Assembly: GCA_016765095.1 (NCBI GenBank)
Contig: JAESQQ010000178.1
Span: 1-38,284 of the forward strand
Source: Planctomycetota bacterium
GTDB taxonomy: Bacteria > Planctomycetota > J058
Direction of reading: 5' to 3'
DNA: 38,284 nucleotides
The position numbers were made by a program, and so were the translations under genes. The notes beneath the pieces are model-generated. The model did no database searches. It was not told the origin of the DNA and saw nothing but the letters and a program-made list of their open reading frames with translations. Of this stretch, positions 24,903-34,237 are shown one piece after another (within the stretch, counting starts at the first letter, position 1; each line of letters opens with the position of its first letter).

Positions 24903-26492
24903 TCAGCCCGTGTTGGACTGAGTGAGTGACTTGCAATCCGAGGCGGGCCCAAGGACCTCCCGGATCGCGGCGAGGAGCGCGTCGACGGGATAGGGTTTGG
25001 CGAGGAACGTGACGTGCTCACCGAGCCGCTCAGCCTGGAGCGGGGTCTCACCCAGGTGCCCCGACGTACAGATGACGGGGAGCTCTGGCCGCTCGGCTAG
25101 CAGGGCTTCGGCCAGCTCGAGGCCGCTTTTGCCAGGGAGGCCGACGTCGGTCAGGAGGAGGTCGTAGTGCGTGGTTGGGACTTCCAGGGCTTCTTCGGCG
25201 TTGGCCGCCACGATCACGTCATAGCCTCCGAACTCGAGTGCTCGCTGGAAGACCGCGCGGACCATCGGGTCGTCCTCGACGACCAGGACGCTGTTGGCCG
25301 CTGGCTCTCGACTCGTCGCGCGGACGGGGGTCTCGTTCTTCTCCCCACCGCCGAGGGGGAGGTAGACCCCTACGGTAGTCCCGGGCTCTGAGTCGCTCGT
25401 GACGACTATTCCCCCGTGGGCTTGTCCCAGAATGCCGTGGCAGGTCGCGAGGCCAAGGCCGGTTCCTCCGTGGCAATTCTTGCCTCTCAACTTGGTCGTG
25501 AACAGGGGTTCGAACAGGCGAGCTGTGGCCTCGGGAGACATTCCGCAGCCGTCGTCGGAGACAAGGATCTCCGCGTAAGCCCCGTCCGCGAGTCCGGCGG
25601 GGTTCGCGTCGGCCCCAGCGAGGCGGGCGGCTTGGATCGAGACTCGGATCAGGCCGCCCCCGGGTCCTACGGCGTCGGAGGCGTTGCTGACTAGGTTCAC
25701 GAGCACCCGGTCCAGCTGGACTGGGTCGATCAGGACGACCAGCTCTTGAGCGGAGCTCGGTTCGGGGGGGAGGTCCAGCCGGGTGTTCTCGTTGAGGAGC
25801 CCCTCTAGGAGGGGTCGCGCTTCTCGAATCGCGCGGGTCGCGTCGATCCAGCGCGGGGACACGTGCTGGCGGCCGGCGAAGGTGAGCAGTTGGGAAGTGA
25901 GGTCCGCGGCTCTGCGGCTGGCCTGCAGGATGGTCTCGACTTCATTCGTGGCCGGAGTCTTCATTCGGAGCCGAAGGTGGTCCGCCGATCCCATGATCAC
26001 GGTCAAGAGGTTGTTGAAGTCGTGGGCGATCCCACCAGCCAGGCGGCCGATCGCTTCGAGTTGAAGACTCTGGCGGAGTTGACTCTCCAACGCCTTGCGC
26101 TCGGTGACGTCCTGGGTGATCCCCATCAGGCGCGCCGGAAGGCCTGCGCTCTCTTCAATCGGAACGAAGTTCGAACTGACGATCCTCCCGGTGGTTGTCG
26201 TGAACTCGAACTCCGAGAGCTTCCCTGCCAGCGCCTCTTGGAGCAGGTGCCTGATTCGGGGCAGGTCCTCCTCACAGACGACGGAGAGGTAATCGAGACC
26301 GACGATCTCGCACTCGTTGACGACGTCCATCATTTCTAGGCCGGCCGGGTTCATGGAGCAGAGGTTGCCCTCGGCGTCGATCTCGTGAATGCAATAAGGC
26401 GAGTGCGCGACCAGCGCGGCGTAGCGCTGTCCTTGGGCCAAGAGATTCCGATCTCGTTCGGAGGTGGGATCTGCCGGGGGACCGTCTGCCAT
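24903..26492 (-). CDS. PAS hybrid histidine kinase with C-terminal receiver
   Basis: A soluble 529-residue sensor kinase. PAS domain at 22-130 (SPYCIHEIDAEGNLCSMNPAG, MGITQDVTERK); HisKA with LAGGIAHDFNNLLTVIMG (His157); ATPase domain with LVNLVSNASDAVG, VSDDGCGM and GGTGLGLATCHGI; receiver (about 405-520) with VVEDD, phospho-Asp in LLLTDVGLPGKSG and AKPYP. The HDFNN type phosphorylation site is typical of NtrB-like hybrid kinases. There is no membrane segment. It is the only intact gene in a decayed stretch; no partner regulator is adjacent, so it likely passes phosphate to a regulator elsewhere. The ribosome site at ATG 26492 is weak. Confidence 0.93.
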   Translation of the reverse strand: MADGPPADPTSERDRNLLAQGQRYAALVAHSPYCIHEIDAEGNLCSMNPAGLEMMDVVNECEIVGLDYLSVVCEEDLPRIRHLLQEALAGKLSEFEFTTTTGRIVSSNFVPIEESAGLPARLMGITQDVTERKALESQLRQSLQLEAIGRLAGGIAHDFNNLLTVIMGSADHLRLRMKTPATNEVETILQASRRAADLTSQLLTFAGRQHVSPRWIDATRAIREARPLLEGLLNENTRLDLPPEPSSAQELVVLIDPVQLDRVLVNLVSNASDAVGPGGGLIRVSIQAARLAGADANPAGLADGAYAEILVSDDGCGMSPEATARLFEPLFTTKLRGKNCHGGTGLGLATCHGILGQAHGGIVVTSDSEPGTTVGVYLPLGGGEKNETPVRATSREPAANSVLVVEDDPMVRAVFQRALEFGGYDVIVAANAEEALEVPTTHYDLLLTDVGLPGKSGLELAEALLAERPELPVICTSGHLGETPLQAERLGEHVTFLAKPYPVDALLAAIREVLGPASDCKSLTQSNTG

Positions 26493-26552
26493 GAAGCTAG
26501 CCTGCCAGATGCCTTCCCCTGGCGGAAGAGCGACGACGTCAGGGCCGGGCCC

Positions 26553-26667
26553 CTACTGCTTCTTCAGCTCAGCGATTTCCGCCAACATGGACTCCACCTC
26601 ACGCAAGGCCTTCTTGACGGTTCGGCACCCTAGCCTTGTATCCAGGCGCGGCCTGGGCCTGGTCATG
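26553..26667 (-). other. Short open frame with coiled-coil-like end, possible gene remnant
   Basis: 37 codons ending TVKKALREVESMLAEIAELKKQ then TAG, 60 bp before the hybrid kinase start. The amphipathic end looks like a real protein terminus, but the front is Arg/Pro-rich and lacks a ribosome site. Confidence 0.25.
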
Positions 26668-27556
26668 GATCGCGGGGAGGAGGTGCTCTGCTGGCTGGGT
26701 GAGCTAGGCTTGGGGGGTGGCTCCGCTACCTCAAATCCCGGGATATGTCCTCGAGCGATAGATCGGGCGGGGTGGGTCTGGGGTCGTCTATGTGGGCCAC
26801 GACGAGGCCGGAGAGCGAGTTGCAATCAAACTCCTCCTCCGGCGCCGCAGCGTGAGCACCCTCGTTCATGAGCGGTTTCGCCGGGAGTGCCTGACCCAAG
26901 GCGAGCTCGGGCGACAGGCTGGCTTCGTTCCGCTTCTCGACGCGGGGGTTTGCGATCAGGGGCCGCCGCGAGGCGAGCGGTGGGCGTGGTCTGGTGTGGC
27001 TCTCGCTGGCGGTCGGCGGGTTGGCTTTAGTCGCCGTCGCAATTGCAGCCCTCACGCTGCGACCGCGCGACCGCCTCGCGTCGGACGTCAGGCGAAGACG
27101 CCCTGGCTCGCGTTGACGGACGAGGGGTCGCTCGACCTCTGGAGCCTCGACGCAAAAGGTGCCTCGAGTCAGACTCGAATCGGGAGTCACGACAAGGCCA
27201 ACCTGATCGCGCTCTCGCCGGACGGGAACTTCGCGGCCAGCGGCGACATTGAGGAAGGGGTCGTCGCGATCTACGACACCCAGGTCGCGGAGGACACGAT
27301 CGTGCAAACCGTAAGGCTGGACGCCCCGCTTCGGCAACTGCAGTTCACCTCCGATGGCTATCTGCTCGCGCTGAGCGCGGCTCGGCTCATGTGGCTCCGT
27401 CCCCGAGCGAAGACGCTCGCCCACTCGATCGCGATCCCGGGCCCGGTGGGGCAAACCAGCGTGACCGATCCCGCCGGGCGATTCGTGGTCGCGCTCGTCG
27501 AGGACGGGACCTCGTTGCGGGTGGTCTCGACCGACGGTGGCCCAGGGGGCCGCTAA
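26665..27556 (+). pseudogene. Remnant of a Ser/Thr protein kinase-WD40 protein
   Basis: The kinase N-lobe is readable from about 26711: PQIPGYVLER, an in-frame TAG (26759-26761), then IGRGGSGVVYVGHDEAGERV with AIKLLL and HERFRRECLTQGELG. The rest of the kinase, including HRD and DFG, is missing. In another frame a membrane helix follows (LSLAVGGLALVAVAIAALTL, 26990-27053). From about 27096 in the first frame come WD40-like blades (WLALTDEGSLDLWSLDAK, ANLIALSPDGNFAASGD, RQLQFTSDGYLLAL), ending abruptly at 27556. The upstream ATG at 26665 is separated by a break near a G6 run. So: nonsense codon, internal deletion, frameshift and 3' loss of a planctomycete-style receptor kinase. Confidence 0.75.
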
Positions 27557-27702
27557 GTGCTGGGCTCGTCCCCGCCGGGCCGGGCGCCGGAGCCGGCGGC
27601 CCGTCGTTCTGGGCCTCTGACTCCGGCGGGAATCCTAGGAGCATCCACTCGAGGATGTCGAGGGACGTCGCCCGCGATCGGGCGCCCCTCGTGCGTCAGC
27701 CC

Positions 27703-28173
27703 TCAGTCGTCGTCGCCGGTGATGTCGACGAAGAGCGAGACCACGGCGGATACGCAACACAGCAGGCCAAGGATCGCGCCGATGTCGGTCCAGAAGTCCA
27801 GGGGCCCCTCGTATTTGTGGCTGTCGGCAGGGGACTCCGCGTCGACGTGGACCTGCATGCGCCCGCCCTGCCAGCTCTTGGGGTGGTTTTCCAGGAAGGT
27901 CTGACCCTCGTAGGTCTTTCCCTCGAATTCGTACGTGTAGGTCACGTCGTAGATCGTCATATCGACGCCCTTCACCGTCGCGTTCTTGGTCTTGAACTCG
28001 GGATCGAGGCGGGCGGTGACCGGAGTCAGGCTCGACTTGAAGTCAACTCTCCAGGCGTCTATCGCCCTGCCCAGTCCGTAGAGGCCGGCGCCGAACACCA
28101 GCATGAAGAAGAACATGAGGATGCGCTCCTTGAGCGAATAGGGGGCTTTGGCTTCCGTCTCGTCCGGTTCCAT
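27703..28173 (-). CDS. DUF3592-like two-helix membrane protein
   Basis: 156 residues: a charged N-terminus, one membrane helix (about 14-34, ILMFFFMLVFGAGLYGL), an exported beta-rich domain (VTARLDPEFKTKNATVKG, YDVTYTYEFEGKTYEGQTFL) and a second helix (GAILGLLCCVSAVVSLFV) with an acidic end. This matches the DUF3592 layout. ATG 28173 is chosen because GAGG sits six bases before it; a GTG four codons upstream is less well spaced. Function of the family is unknown. Confidence 0.75.
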   Translation of the reverse strand: MEPDETEAKAPYSLKERILMFFFMLVFGAGLYGLGRAIDAWRVDFKSSLTPVTARLDPEFKTKNATVKGVDMTIYDVTYTYEFEGKTYEGQTFLENHPKSWQGGRMQVHVDAESPADSHKYEGPLDFWTDIGAILGLLCCVSAVVSLFVDITGDDD

Positions 28174-28257
28174 CCAGGTCCTCACTTCCTCCAGATCACT
28201 ATCTGGCGGGCTGATAGCGTAGACGCTCGCGACTAGGACTCTACTCGGCGGAGAGCC

Positions 28258-30684
28258 TCAGTCTCGCGAGGGGGGTTCCTTTGCGACCTCGGCTACGCGC
28301 GCTGGGCTCCAGGGCTCGCGCGCCAAGAAGACCTCGGCCAGATCGCCGGAGAAGGGCCACCACTCGCCGTCAAGGAACCCGCTCCCGAGTTGCGCGAAGG
28401 CGGGGTCGTCGCGCTCAAGGCCGCACTCTCCCAAGGGCGCTCCGTCGAGGTAGACCCGCAGATCGGCTCGCCCGAAGCTCAGCGCCAGATGGTGCCAGGC
28501 GCCGTCGTTGTGGCCTGGCGAACTCGAGACCACTGCGTCGCCGCCGGCAACCCTTAATCGGCCCTCGGCGTCTAGGGACACCAACAGCCCGCTCGCAAGC
28601 GGCGTCTGGCTCAGAGGCGCTGACTGGCGAGCCAGGAGGACTCCGGCCTGCTGGCCGCGGAACCAAGCGCTGAGGGTCAGGGATTCGCGCCGGCAGAGGA
28701 CGAGGTCCGGGAAGGGGCGAGCCGACTCCGTACCGGCGAAGCTGGCCGTGCCAAACAGGAGATACTCGCGCCAGGACTCCGACTTGGTTCGCGGTCCGAG
28801 GAGGGCCACCGAGCCGAGCCGCAGGCGCTCAACGAAGTGCTCTTGCGACCCGTCAAAGAGCGGGCCAGCCATGGGGAGACCGTAGGACTCCCATTCCTCG
28901 AAGGCCTCCTTGTCGATCAGCAGGCAGGGGCGATCGCTCTCGAGCAGCCGCGTGAGGGTCTCGCTCTGGCGGGCCTCAGAGAGCAGGGAGGAGCAGCTGA
29001 CGTTCGACCCCGTGGGCGGAGCGATGCCCGTCCAAAAGTGGAAGGAGCCTTGGCCGGGGAGGGAGGTGAACGTCGCGCTGTGGGCGCGCAGGTTCTGGAC
29101 GATCCAGTGCAGCCGCGCGACCTCGCGATGACGGAACCGGAGCTGGGTCGCGCCGGGGAGGTTGAGCGGCCATCGCTGCTGGCGAAATGCGAGGAGCTCA
29201 CTCGGCGGCGACCTCAACGCGAAGTGCAGGAACGCGATCAGCGCGAGGGCGGCTCCGACTCGGCTGAGAAGGCGGGCGCGGGCTGAGGCCGTCGGCGACT
29301 TGAGCGACCCGAGCACGTCCTGAAGCGAGATCGCTCCGGCGGGCAGCAGGAACACCGATGCCCAGAGCACCTGGGAGCCTGCGACCGGATAGGCCACAAG
29401 GGCTTGGAACATCGCGCACAGGACGAGGGCCACCCGCGCTAGGGAGGGGGCGGATCCCTCCCTCCTCGGCGAGGGGATCAGCAAGATCCACGCGAAGGGC
29501 AGGGCGGAGAAGAGCATGGCTTTGCCGACATCCCAGGGTGAGAGGAGGCAGAGCGGCAGAATGCAGCCCACGAGCCCGAACGTGAGCCTTAGCACCAAGA
29601 CCAGCGGCTTGCGGTAGGAGTCGGGTCCCCACAGGAGGCACGCCAACGCCGCCGTGGCCGTCACCAGATACAAGAGCGGGGGAAAGGGCAGGGTGCTGGG
29701 CGACGCGATCTTGCTGGAGAAGGCTATCGGCTCAACGATCACGGCCTTCCAGATCGCGACCGGACTCGAACCACTCAGGCAGGTGATCGCCAGGATCACA
29801 AGGCACCCAGCGACGAAGGCGATCAGTGCCCAGAGCACGCTCCGCTCTTCGACGCGCTCAGGCGCTGGGCTCCGCTTGAGCGCAAGGAGCGCTAGCGCCG
29901 TACTCCAGCTGACCAGGAGAGCGTGAGAGAAGAACCATCCATCCCCGAGGCGGTTGCGCATCAGGATCCACGGCAAGAGCACCCCGGCCAGCGCGACTCC
30001 CCAGCCGATCCGCTCCCAAACCGATCGGCGCGGCAAAAAGTGGATCAGTGTCAACACGAGACCAAAGCCGAGGAGGCCCCCCAAGTTGATCTTCGTCAGC
30101 ACGAGCGTCGAGAGCAGGAGGCCGATCCCAACCGGGACAGCGCGCGGGAAGCGCTTGAGGGGCACGCAACACAACAGGAGCGCCGCGCACCCCAGGACGA
30201 GGCCCAGCTCCTGAGGGTGGCCTGGCCCGCTGTTGAGTCCCTCCCCGAGCAGGAAGGTGTTCATAGCAGCGACGATGGCAAGCAAGTGCGACTTGGTTCG
30301 GGCAAACACGAAGAGCCCGATCAGCCCGAATGCGAGCATTCGATACCCCAGGGTCAAGGCGCGGTTGTTGTCGTGAGTGACCTTCTGGCCGGTCAGGCCG
30401 TAGTAGGCCCCCTTGCTGAGATACGAGGCGGGGCCGTAGTTGGAGTAGATCTCCTCGTAGAGGGCACCCTTCCCTTCGACGAACTGCGCGACGGAGATCA
30501 TCACGTAGCCTTCGTCGTCGTAGGTGCGGAAGTCCGAGTAGATCCCGACGTAGCCTTCAAGGGCGCAAGGGACGGCGACCACCGCGAGCAGAACGAAGAA
30601 TCCCAGCCAGGCCGCCAGAGGGCGCTTCTTGGGAGGAGCGGCGCTAGTCGCCGTCACGTCCTCGGGCTCGGGCTGGGGGTCCAT
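28258..30684 (-). CDS. Polytopic GT39/ArnT-like membrane protein with C-terminal LamG-like domain
   Basis: 808 residues. About a dozen hydrophobic helices (30-530) begin with one followed by an exported loop TYDDEGY (55-60), the Asp-Asp placement expected of polyprenyl-phosphate-sugar glycosyltransferases of the GT39/ArnT type; a similar tract GPASYLSKGAYYGLTG follows. An exported segment (about 535-640) leads to a concanavalin/LamG-like domain near the end (LTLSAWFRGQQAGVLLARQ, GAWHHLALSFGRADLRVYL). The fusion puts a carbohydrate- or protein-binding lectin fold on a membrane transferase. ATG 30684 is preceded by AGGA at 8 bp, while an upstream frame start has no such site. Donor and acceptor are unknown. 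Confidence 0.72.
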   Translation of the reverse strand: MDPQPEPEDVTATSAAPPKKRPLAAWLGFFVLLAVVAVPCALEGYVGIYSDFRTYDDEGYVMISVAQFVEGKGALYEEIYSNYGPASYLSKGAYYGLTGQKVTHDNNRALTLGYRMLAFGLIGLFVFARTKSHLLAIVAAMNTFLLGEGLNSGPGHPQELGLVLGCAALLLCCVPLKRFPRAVPVGIGLLLSTLVLTKINLGGLLGFGLVLTLIHFLPRRSVWERIGWGVALAGVLLPWILMRNRLGDGWFFSHALLVSWSTALALLALKRSPAPERVEERSVLWALIAFVAGCLVILAITCLSGSSPVAIWKAVIVEPIAFSSKIASPSTLPFPPLLYLVTATAALACLLWGPDSYRKPLVLVLRLTFGLVGCILPLCLLSPWDVGKAMLFSALPFAWILLIPSPRREGSAPSLARVALVLCAMFQALVAYPVAGSQVLWASVFLLPAGAISLQDVLGSLKSPTASARARLLSRVGAALALIAFLHFALRSPPSELLAFRQQRWPLNLPGATQLRFRHREVARLHWIVQNLRAHSATFTSLPGQGSFHFWTGIAPPTGSNVSCSSLLSEARQSETLTRLLESDRPCLLIDKEAFEEWESYGLPMAGPLFDGSQEHFVERLRLGSVALLGPRTKSESWREYLLFGTASFAGTESARPFPDLVLCRRESLTLSAWFRGQQAGVLLARQSAPLSQTPLASGLLVSLDAEGRLRVAGGDAVVSSSPGHNDGAWHHLALSFGRADLRVYLDGAPLGECGLERDDPAFAQLGSGFLDGEWWPFSGDLAEVFLAREPWSPARVAEVAKEPPSRD

Positions 30685-30801
30685 TAGGCGTCCTGCGATC
30701 GGGGGCGCATTGTGTCGGCAACCCTGCTCGCCATCCACTCGCGCGGCCTCGTTCGTCAATTCGGCCCGCCAACTGATGGATCAACGGAGGACGCCCACTA
30801 G

Positions 30802-31659
30802 CTAGGTCTCTCCGAGGGTTCCAATCCGCTGTCCAAGGACGCAGGCCGTCCCGGGCGGCTGGAACTCGAGTTCGACGAGTCCTGGGGTCGCGACGAGGAC
30901 GACCGTCGACCCGAAACAGAACTCGCCGACCTCATCTCCCTTGGCGAGCTCCACCGGCGGGTCGTGTCGTTCTTCGCGGGTTCCGTTGCGGACGTTGGTC
31001 GTGAGGTCGCTGTAGGTCAAATGGACCTTGCCCACGACGGTCGCCCCGACGGGAATGTAGGCCAACTTTCCCTCGCCGACCTCGAACGTCGAGACGATGC
31101 GTTCGTTCTGCGCAAAGAGTCCGTCCACGCCGTAGACGCCGACCGTGTTGACAGGCCACAAGGTTCCTGGGAGGTAGCGGGAGTGCGTCACGCGGACGTC
31201 GCAAGGGCTGTGGAACCGGTGATAGTCCTTGGGTGAGAGATAGAGCGTCGCGAAGTGCCCGCCCTCGTAGGCCTGGGCCTCCTCCTCGTTGCCTAGAAGC
31301 TCTGCCAGGCTGTAGGGGCGCCCCTTGACCTGCAGGAGCTGCCCCTTCTCTATGGTCCCAGACGCCCCCCAGGCGCCGTCGCAGGGAGACACGAAGGCGT
31401 CGCCAACCGGGTCTATGGGCCGAGCACCTTCCTTGAGTTGACGGACGAAGAACTCCTGCATCGAGCGGAAAAAAGTCAGCGGCTCGCGGACCTCCTCCAT
31501 GTTGACGCCCCAAGTCCAGGCGTAGCAGCGCAGCTGCAGGCGCAGCAGGGGCCCTGGCCAGCGAATGCTCGCGAACCAACCGCCGATCTTCGAAACCAGG
31601 TTCTTGGGCAAGAGCCAGAGGAACCACAGGAGGGCCCGTCGGGACGGTCCGAGTCGCAT
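30802..31659 (-). CDS. psd: Phosphatidylserine decarboxylase proenzyme
   Basis: Makes phosphatidylethanolamine from phosphatidylserine at the inner membrane. The 285-residue product has an N-terminal membrane-associated part, SPCDGAWG (Asp of the triad), KDYHRFHSPCD (His residues), and the self-cleavage site FCFGSTVV, where Gly-Ser gives the pyruvoyl group. ATG 31659 is chosen since MRLGPSRRALLWF is the first protein-like start; 60 upstream codons in the frame are not. It is a single gene; the partner phosphatidylserine synthase is not in the window. Confidence 0.93.
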   Translation of the reverse strand: MRLGPSRRALLWFLWLLPKNLVSKIGGWFASIRWPGPLLRLQLRCYAWTWGVNMEEVREPLTFFRSMQEFFVRQLKEGARPIDPVGDAFVSPCDGAWGASGTIEKGQLLQVKGRPYSLAELLGNEEEAQAYEGGHFATLYLSPKDYHRFHSPCDVRVTHSRYLPGTLWPVNTVGVYGVDGLFAQNERIVSTFEVGEGKLAYIPVGATVVGKVHLTYSDLTTNVRNGTREERHDPPVELAKGDEVGEFCFGSTVVLVATPGLVELEFQPPGTACVLGQRIGTLGET

Positions 31660-31858
31660 CACATCCCCAGTCGCAGGCGCCCAGCATAGTCGGCGACGCT
31701 CGGATTCCGCAGTCGGGGGGGTGGCTGATTGCGGCAGCCTAAACGGGAACCAAGGGTGGCGATCGGGCCTCTGGAGATTCTCGGAGGTGGGCGGGAGGCA
31801 CGCTCGGGCGCAGCTTGTGGGACCCACTGGCGTCAGCATGATCGGCGCTCCTCCCGAC

Positions 31859-32752
31859 CTACTTGGTCTGCCAGTTCAGACTGCGGTCGATCACGATCTC
31901 GGAGTCCGTCTTGTCCTCCTTGGAGGTGGGCGCCGCCCCATGCGAGTAGTGACGCTGGATCTTGAGCTTCCCTGCGAGCGAGAGCTGAAGCGCGCCTCGC
32001 TCCAAAGTAAGGGTTGCCTGGGCCTCAAGGCTTGTTGTGGCGTCGAGGTTCCACCCGGGGTTCTGTTGCTCAACTGGCGCGGCGAAGGTCAACTTGAGGG
32101 TCAGGCCGACGACGGCCTTCCCCCCATGAGCAGCCTCCTTGAGTTCTGCTTCAAGCGTCCCCTTCGTGATCTTGAGGTGCGCGATTCGCCCCCAGGCCTG
32201 AGCTCCCAGGAGCGCAGGGGCCGCCTCGCCTAGGGGCGCACTCCAGGTCGTGCCGACGGTGACCTTCTCCTTGGGCAGGAGAGCCTGGAGTGAGTGGGCA
32301 AGAGGCCAGGTCAGGGCGGAGTGGACCGTGGCTATGGCCCCACCGACCGACGCCAAGACCTTCCCACCGCGATCGCGGTCGAGGGTGATCTGCTTTCCCT
32401 CCGAAGGGAGCGTCTGCTCAACGAGGCGCTCGGCTTTCCTGATAGCGCCAGGAGGTGGCAGCATTCGCACCCTCGAGCGGGGAGCGAGGCGACGGGCCTT
32501 GAGGACTGAAACGCCCTCAGCAGTGCGAACGAAGTCGAACGCAAGGCGCCGTTTGGTGGTCGTCGAGTAGACACGCCCAGGCCGAGCGGCGAATACGGTC
32601 TCGACGTGTTCCTCGAGCGCCGCCCGCTCGCTGACATGCGTCGCGCGGCTGGGCAGCTCGAGCTTGACCGAAGGTGGAGAGGCCCAGGCTTGGCTCGCAC
32701 TCGCCAGTAGGCAGGCGTAGCTGAGCACGACGCACATGACTGCAGTCTTCAT
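31859..32752 (-). CDS. Exported protein of unknown function
   Basis: 297 residues starting with a clear signal peptide (MKTAVMCVVLSYACLLASAS, cleavage near AWA). ATG 32752 is confirmed by GAGG at five bases; about 106 codons of upstream open frame are spurious. The mature protein is basic and rich in beta strands: RLAFDFVRTAEGVSVLKARR, VTVGTTWSAPLGEAAP and ATTSLEAQATLTLERGALQL. This resembles exported planctomycete proteins that sum two measured quantities, but I recognise no named family with confidence. It shares a 162-bp divergent region with the aldolase. Confidence 0.75.
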   Translation of the reverse strand: MKTAVMCVVLSYACLLASASQAWASPPSVKLELPSRATHVSERAALEEHVETVFAARPGRVYSTTTKRRLAFDFVRTAEGVSVLKARRLAPRSRVRMLPPPGAIRKAERLVEQTLPSEGKQITLDRDRGGKVLASVGGAIATVHSALTWPLAHSLQALLPKEKVTVGTTWSAPLGEAAPALLGAQAWGRIAHLKITKGTLEAELKEAAHGGKAVVGLTLKLTFAAPVEQQNPGWNLDATTSLEAQATLTLERGALQLSLAGKLKIQRHYSHGAAPTSKEDKTDSEIVIDRSLNWQTK

Positions 32753-32914
32753 GAATCCTCGGTGGGTCTTGGAGAGCTCAGGATAGGAGACTGGGCGCAG
32801 GGGGGTCGACTTTGCGACTACGAACGGTGCGGCGAAGGTCTCACCGGCTTGCGAGTTCCTCGGCCGATGGCCTGAACGGTTGACCCTTCGTGCGCGCCTT
32901 TCGATACTCGCGCC

Positions 32915-34024
32915 ATGAACCCACCCGACGACGAGGCCCTCCTCCGCCAGCGACGACACGCCCTCCGCGCGAGTTCCCTGCACCTTCACGGGCATGGGCC
33001 TGAGAGCCAGGCTGCGGAGCTTGAGCGGGTCGTGGCCCACGTGAGAGAGCACGATCTGGAGAGGGATCACTACGGGACGGGTGCCGTGATCGAGGACTTC
33101 GAGGCGGAGGTCGCGACCTTGTTGGGCATGGAGTCAGCCAGCTTCATGCCCAGTGGGTGCATGGCCCAGCCGATTGCGTTGAGGATTTGGGCCGAACGGG
33201 CAGAGAATTTCAACACCGCGTTCCACGCGACTTCGCACCTGGAGTTGCACGAGAACCATGGGTACCGGGAGCTGCACGGGCTGCAATCGCACCTCCTCGG
33301 CGACCCGGGGCGTCCGACCCTGGCTGCTGACCTCGACGGTCTGCCGGAGCTCTCGAGCCTGCTCGTCGAGTTGCCCGCGCGCGAGATCGGCGGTCAACTC
33401 CCAAGCTGGGAGCAGCTGCTCGAACTGGTCGAGGCAGCACGGAGGCGCGGGACTCGAGTGCACCTCGACGGCGCTCGGTTGTGGGAGGCGCAGGCCGCCT
33501 ATGGGCGTCCCTTCCCCGAGCTGTGCGCGCTCTTCGACTCGGTCTACGTGTCCTTCTACAAGGGGATCGGGGCGCTCCCTGGGGCCATGCTCCTCGGCCC
33601 AGCGGACTTCATTCAGGAGGCCAACCTTTGGCGTCGGCGCCAGGGCGGGACGCTGTATTCGGTGCTCCCCAATGTCGTCTCGGCCCAGATGCGCCTCGCC
33701 GCGCAGATCGAGCGAATGCCTCGCTTCCACGAGCGCGCGCTTGAGGTTGCGACCCAGTGGAGCGGCCTGTCCGGAGTGAGCGTCCTTCCCAACCCGCCTC
33801 AGGTGAACATGTTCCACCTGCTGTTTGCAGGCCAGGCCGAGACGCTCGAGCTCGCCCGCGACGCGATCGCCGAGGAGCACGGGGTGTGGCTGTTTGGGGG
33901 GCTCAAGACCTCCGACGAGGGGGCTCGCACCGAGATCGCGATCGGGAACGCGTCACTCGAGATCTCGCACGACCAACTCGGCCAGGCGCTGCTTCATTTC
34001 GGCGAGCTCCTCGGGGCGTCCTGA
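32915..34024 (+). CDS. PLP-dependent threonine aldolase (beta-eliminating lyase fold)
   Basis: Cleaves threonine/allo-threonine to glycine and acetaldehyde, or acts on another beta-hydroxy amino acid. The 369 residues show YGTGAVIEDFE near the N-terminus, the pyridine-nitrogen Asp185 in HLDGARLWEA and the Schiff-base Lys216 in SFYKGIGALPGA, where the family has SxSKGLGAP. FPSG-type phosphate contact is FMPSG (78-81). ATG 32915 is the first good start, with no strong ribosome site. Substrate range cannot be judged. Confidence 0.92.
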   Translation: MNPPDDEALLRQRRHALRASSLHLHGHGPESQAAELERVVAHVREHDLERDHYGTGAVIEDFEAEVATLLGMESASFMPSGCMAQPIALRIWAERAENFNTAFHATSHLELHENHGYRELHGLQSHLLGDPGRPTLAADLDGLPELSSLLVELPAREIGGQLPSWEQLLELVEAARRRGTRVHLDGARLWEAQAAYGRPFPELCALFDSVYVSFYKGIGALPGAMLLGPADFIQEANLWRRRQGGTLYSVLPNVVSAQMRLAAQIERMPRFHERALEVATQWSGLSGVSVLPNPPQVNMFHLLFAGQAETLELARDAIAEEHGVWLFGGLKTSDEGARTEIAIGNASLEISHDQLGQALLHFGELLGAS

Positions 34025-34050
34025 GCTAGAAAGCCGTCGAGGAGTCCGGG

Positions 34051-34141
34051 GGCTCTCCAGCCTGTGGGGAGACTCGAACTCCGGCGCTCACCATTTGACG
34101 AGGAGCCTCCCCAGCCAGGTCGCCAACGCGCGCTCTCCAGC
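34051..34141. repeat. Pair of 11-bp direct repeats, 80 bp apart
   Basis: GCTCTCCAGCC occurs at 34051-34061 and 34131-34141 in the gap between aldolase and redoxin. The minus strand between them holds a tRNA T-arm-like segment (GGAGTTCGAGTCTCC) but no complete cloverleaf. Confidence 0.5.
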
Positions 34142-34237
34142 CCGGGGATTGCCCACCCGCGCCGGAGAGGCCACAGTCCGACGTCCCCCTTGTCCAGGCG
34201 TTATCGTGCTGGGAGTCTCGGAACACGGAGAAACTTT

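Noticed and set aside
26553-26760. In-frame TAG in the kinase remnant as recoding
   Set aside because: The same gene also lacks most of its kinase domain and changes frame, so decay is the simple explanation.
34060-34130. Possible tRNA gene on the minus strand
   Set aside because: T-arm-like sequence is present, but no acceptor stem or anticodon arm of the right length can be folded.
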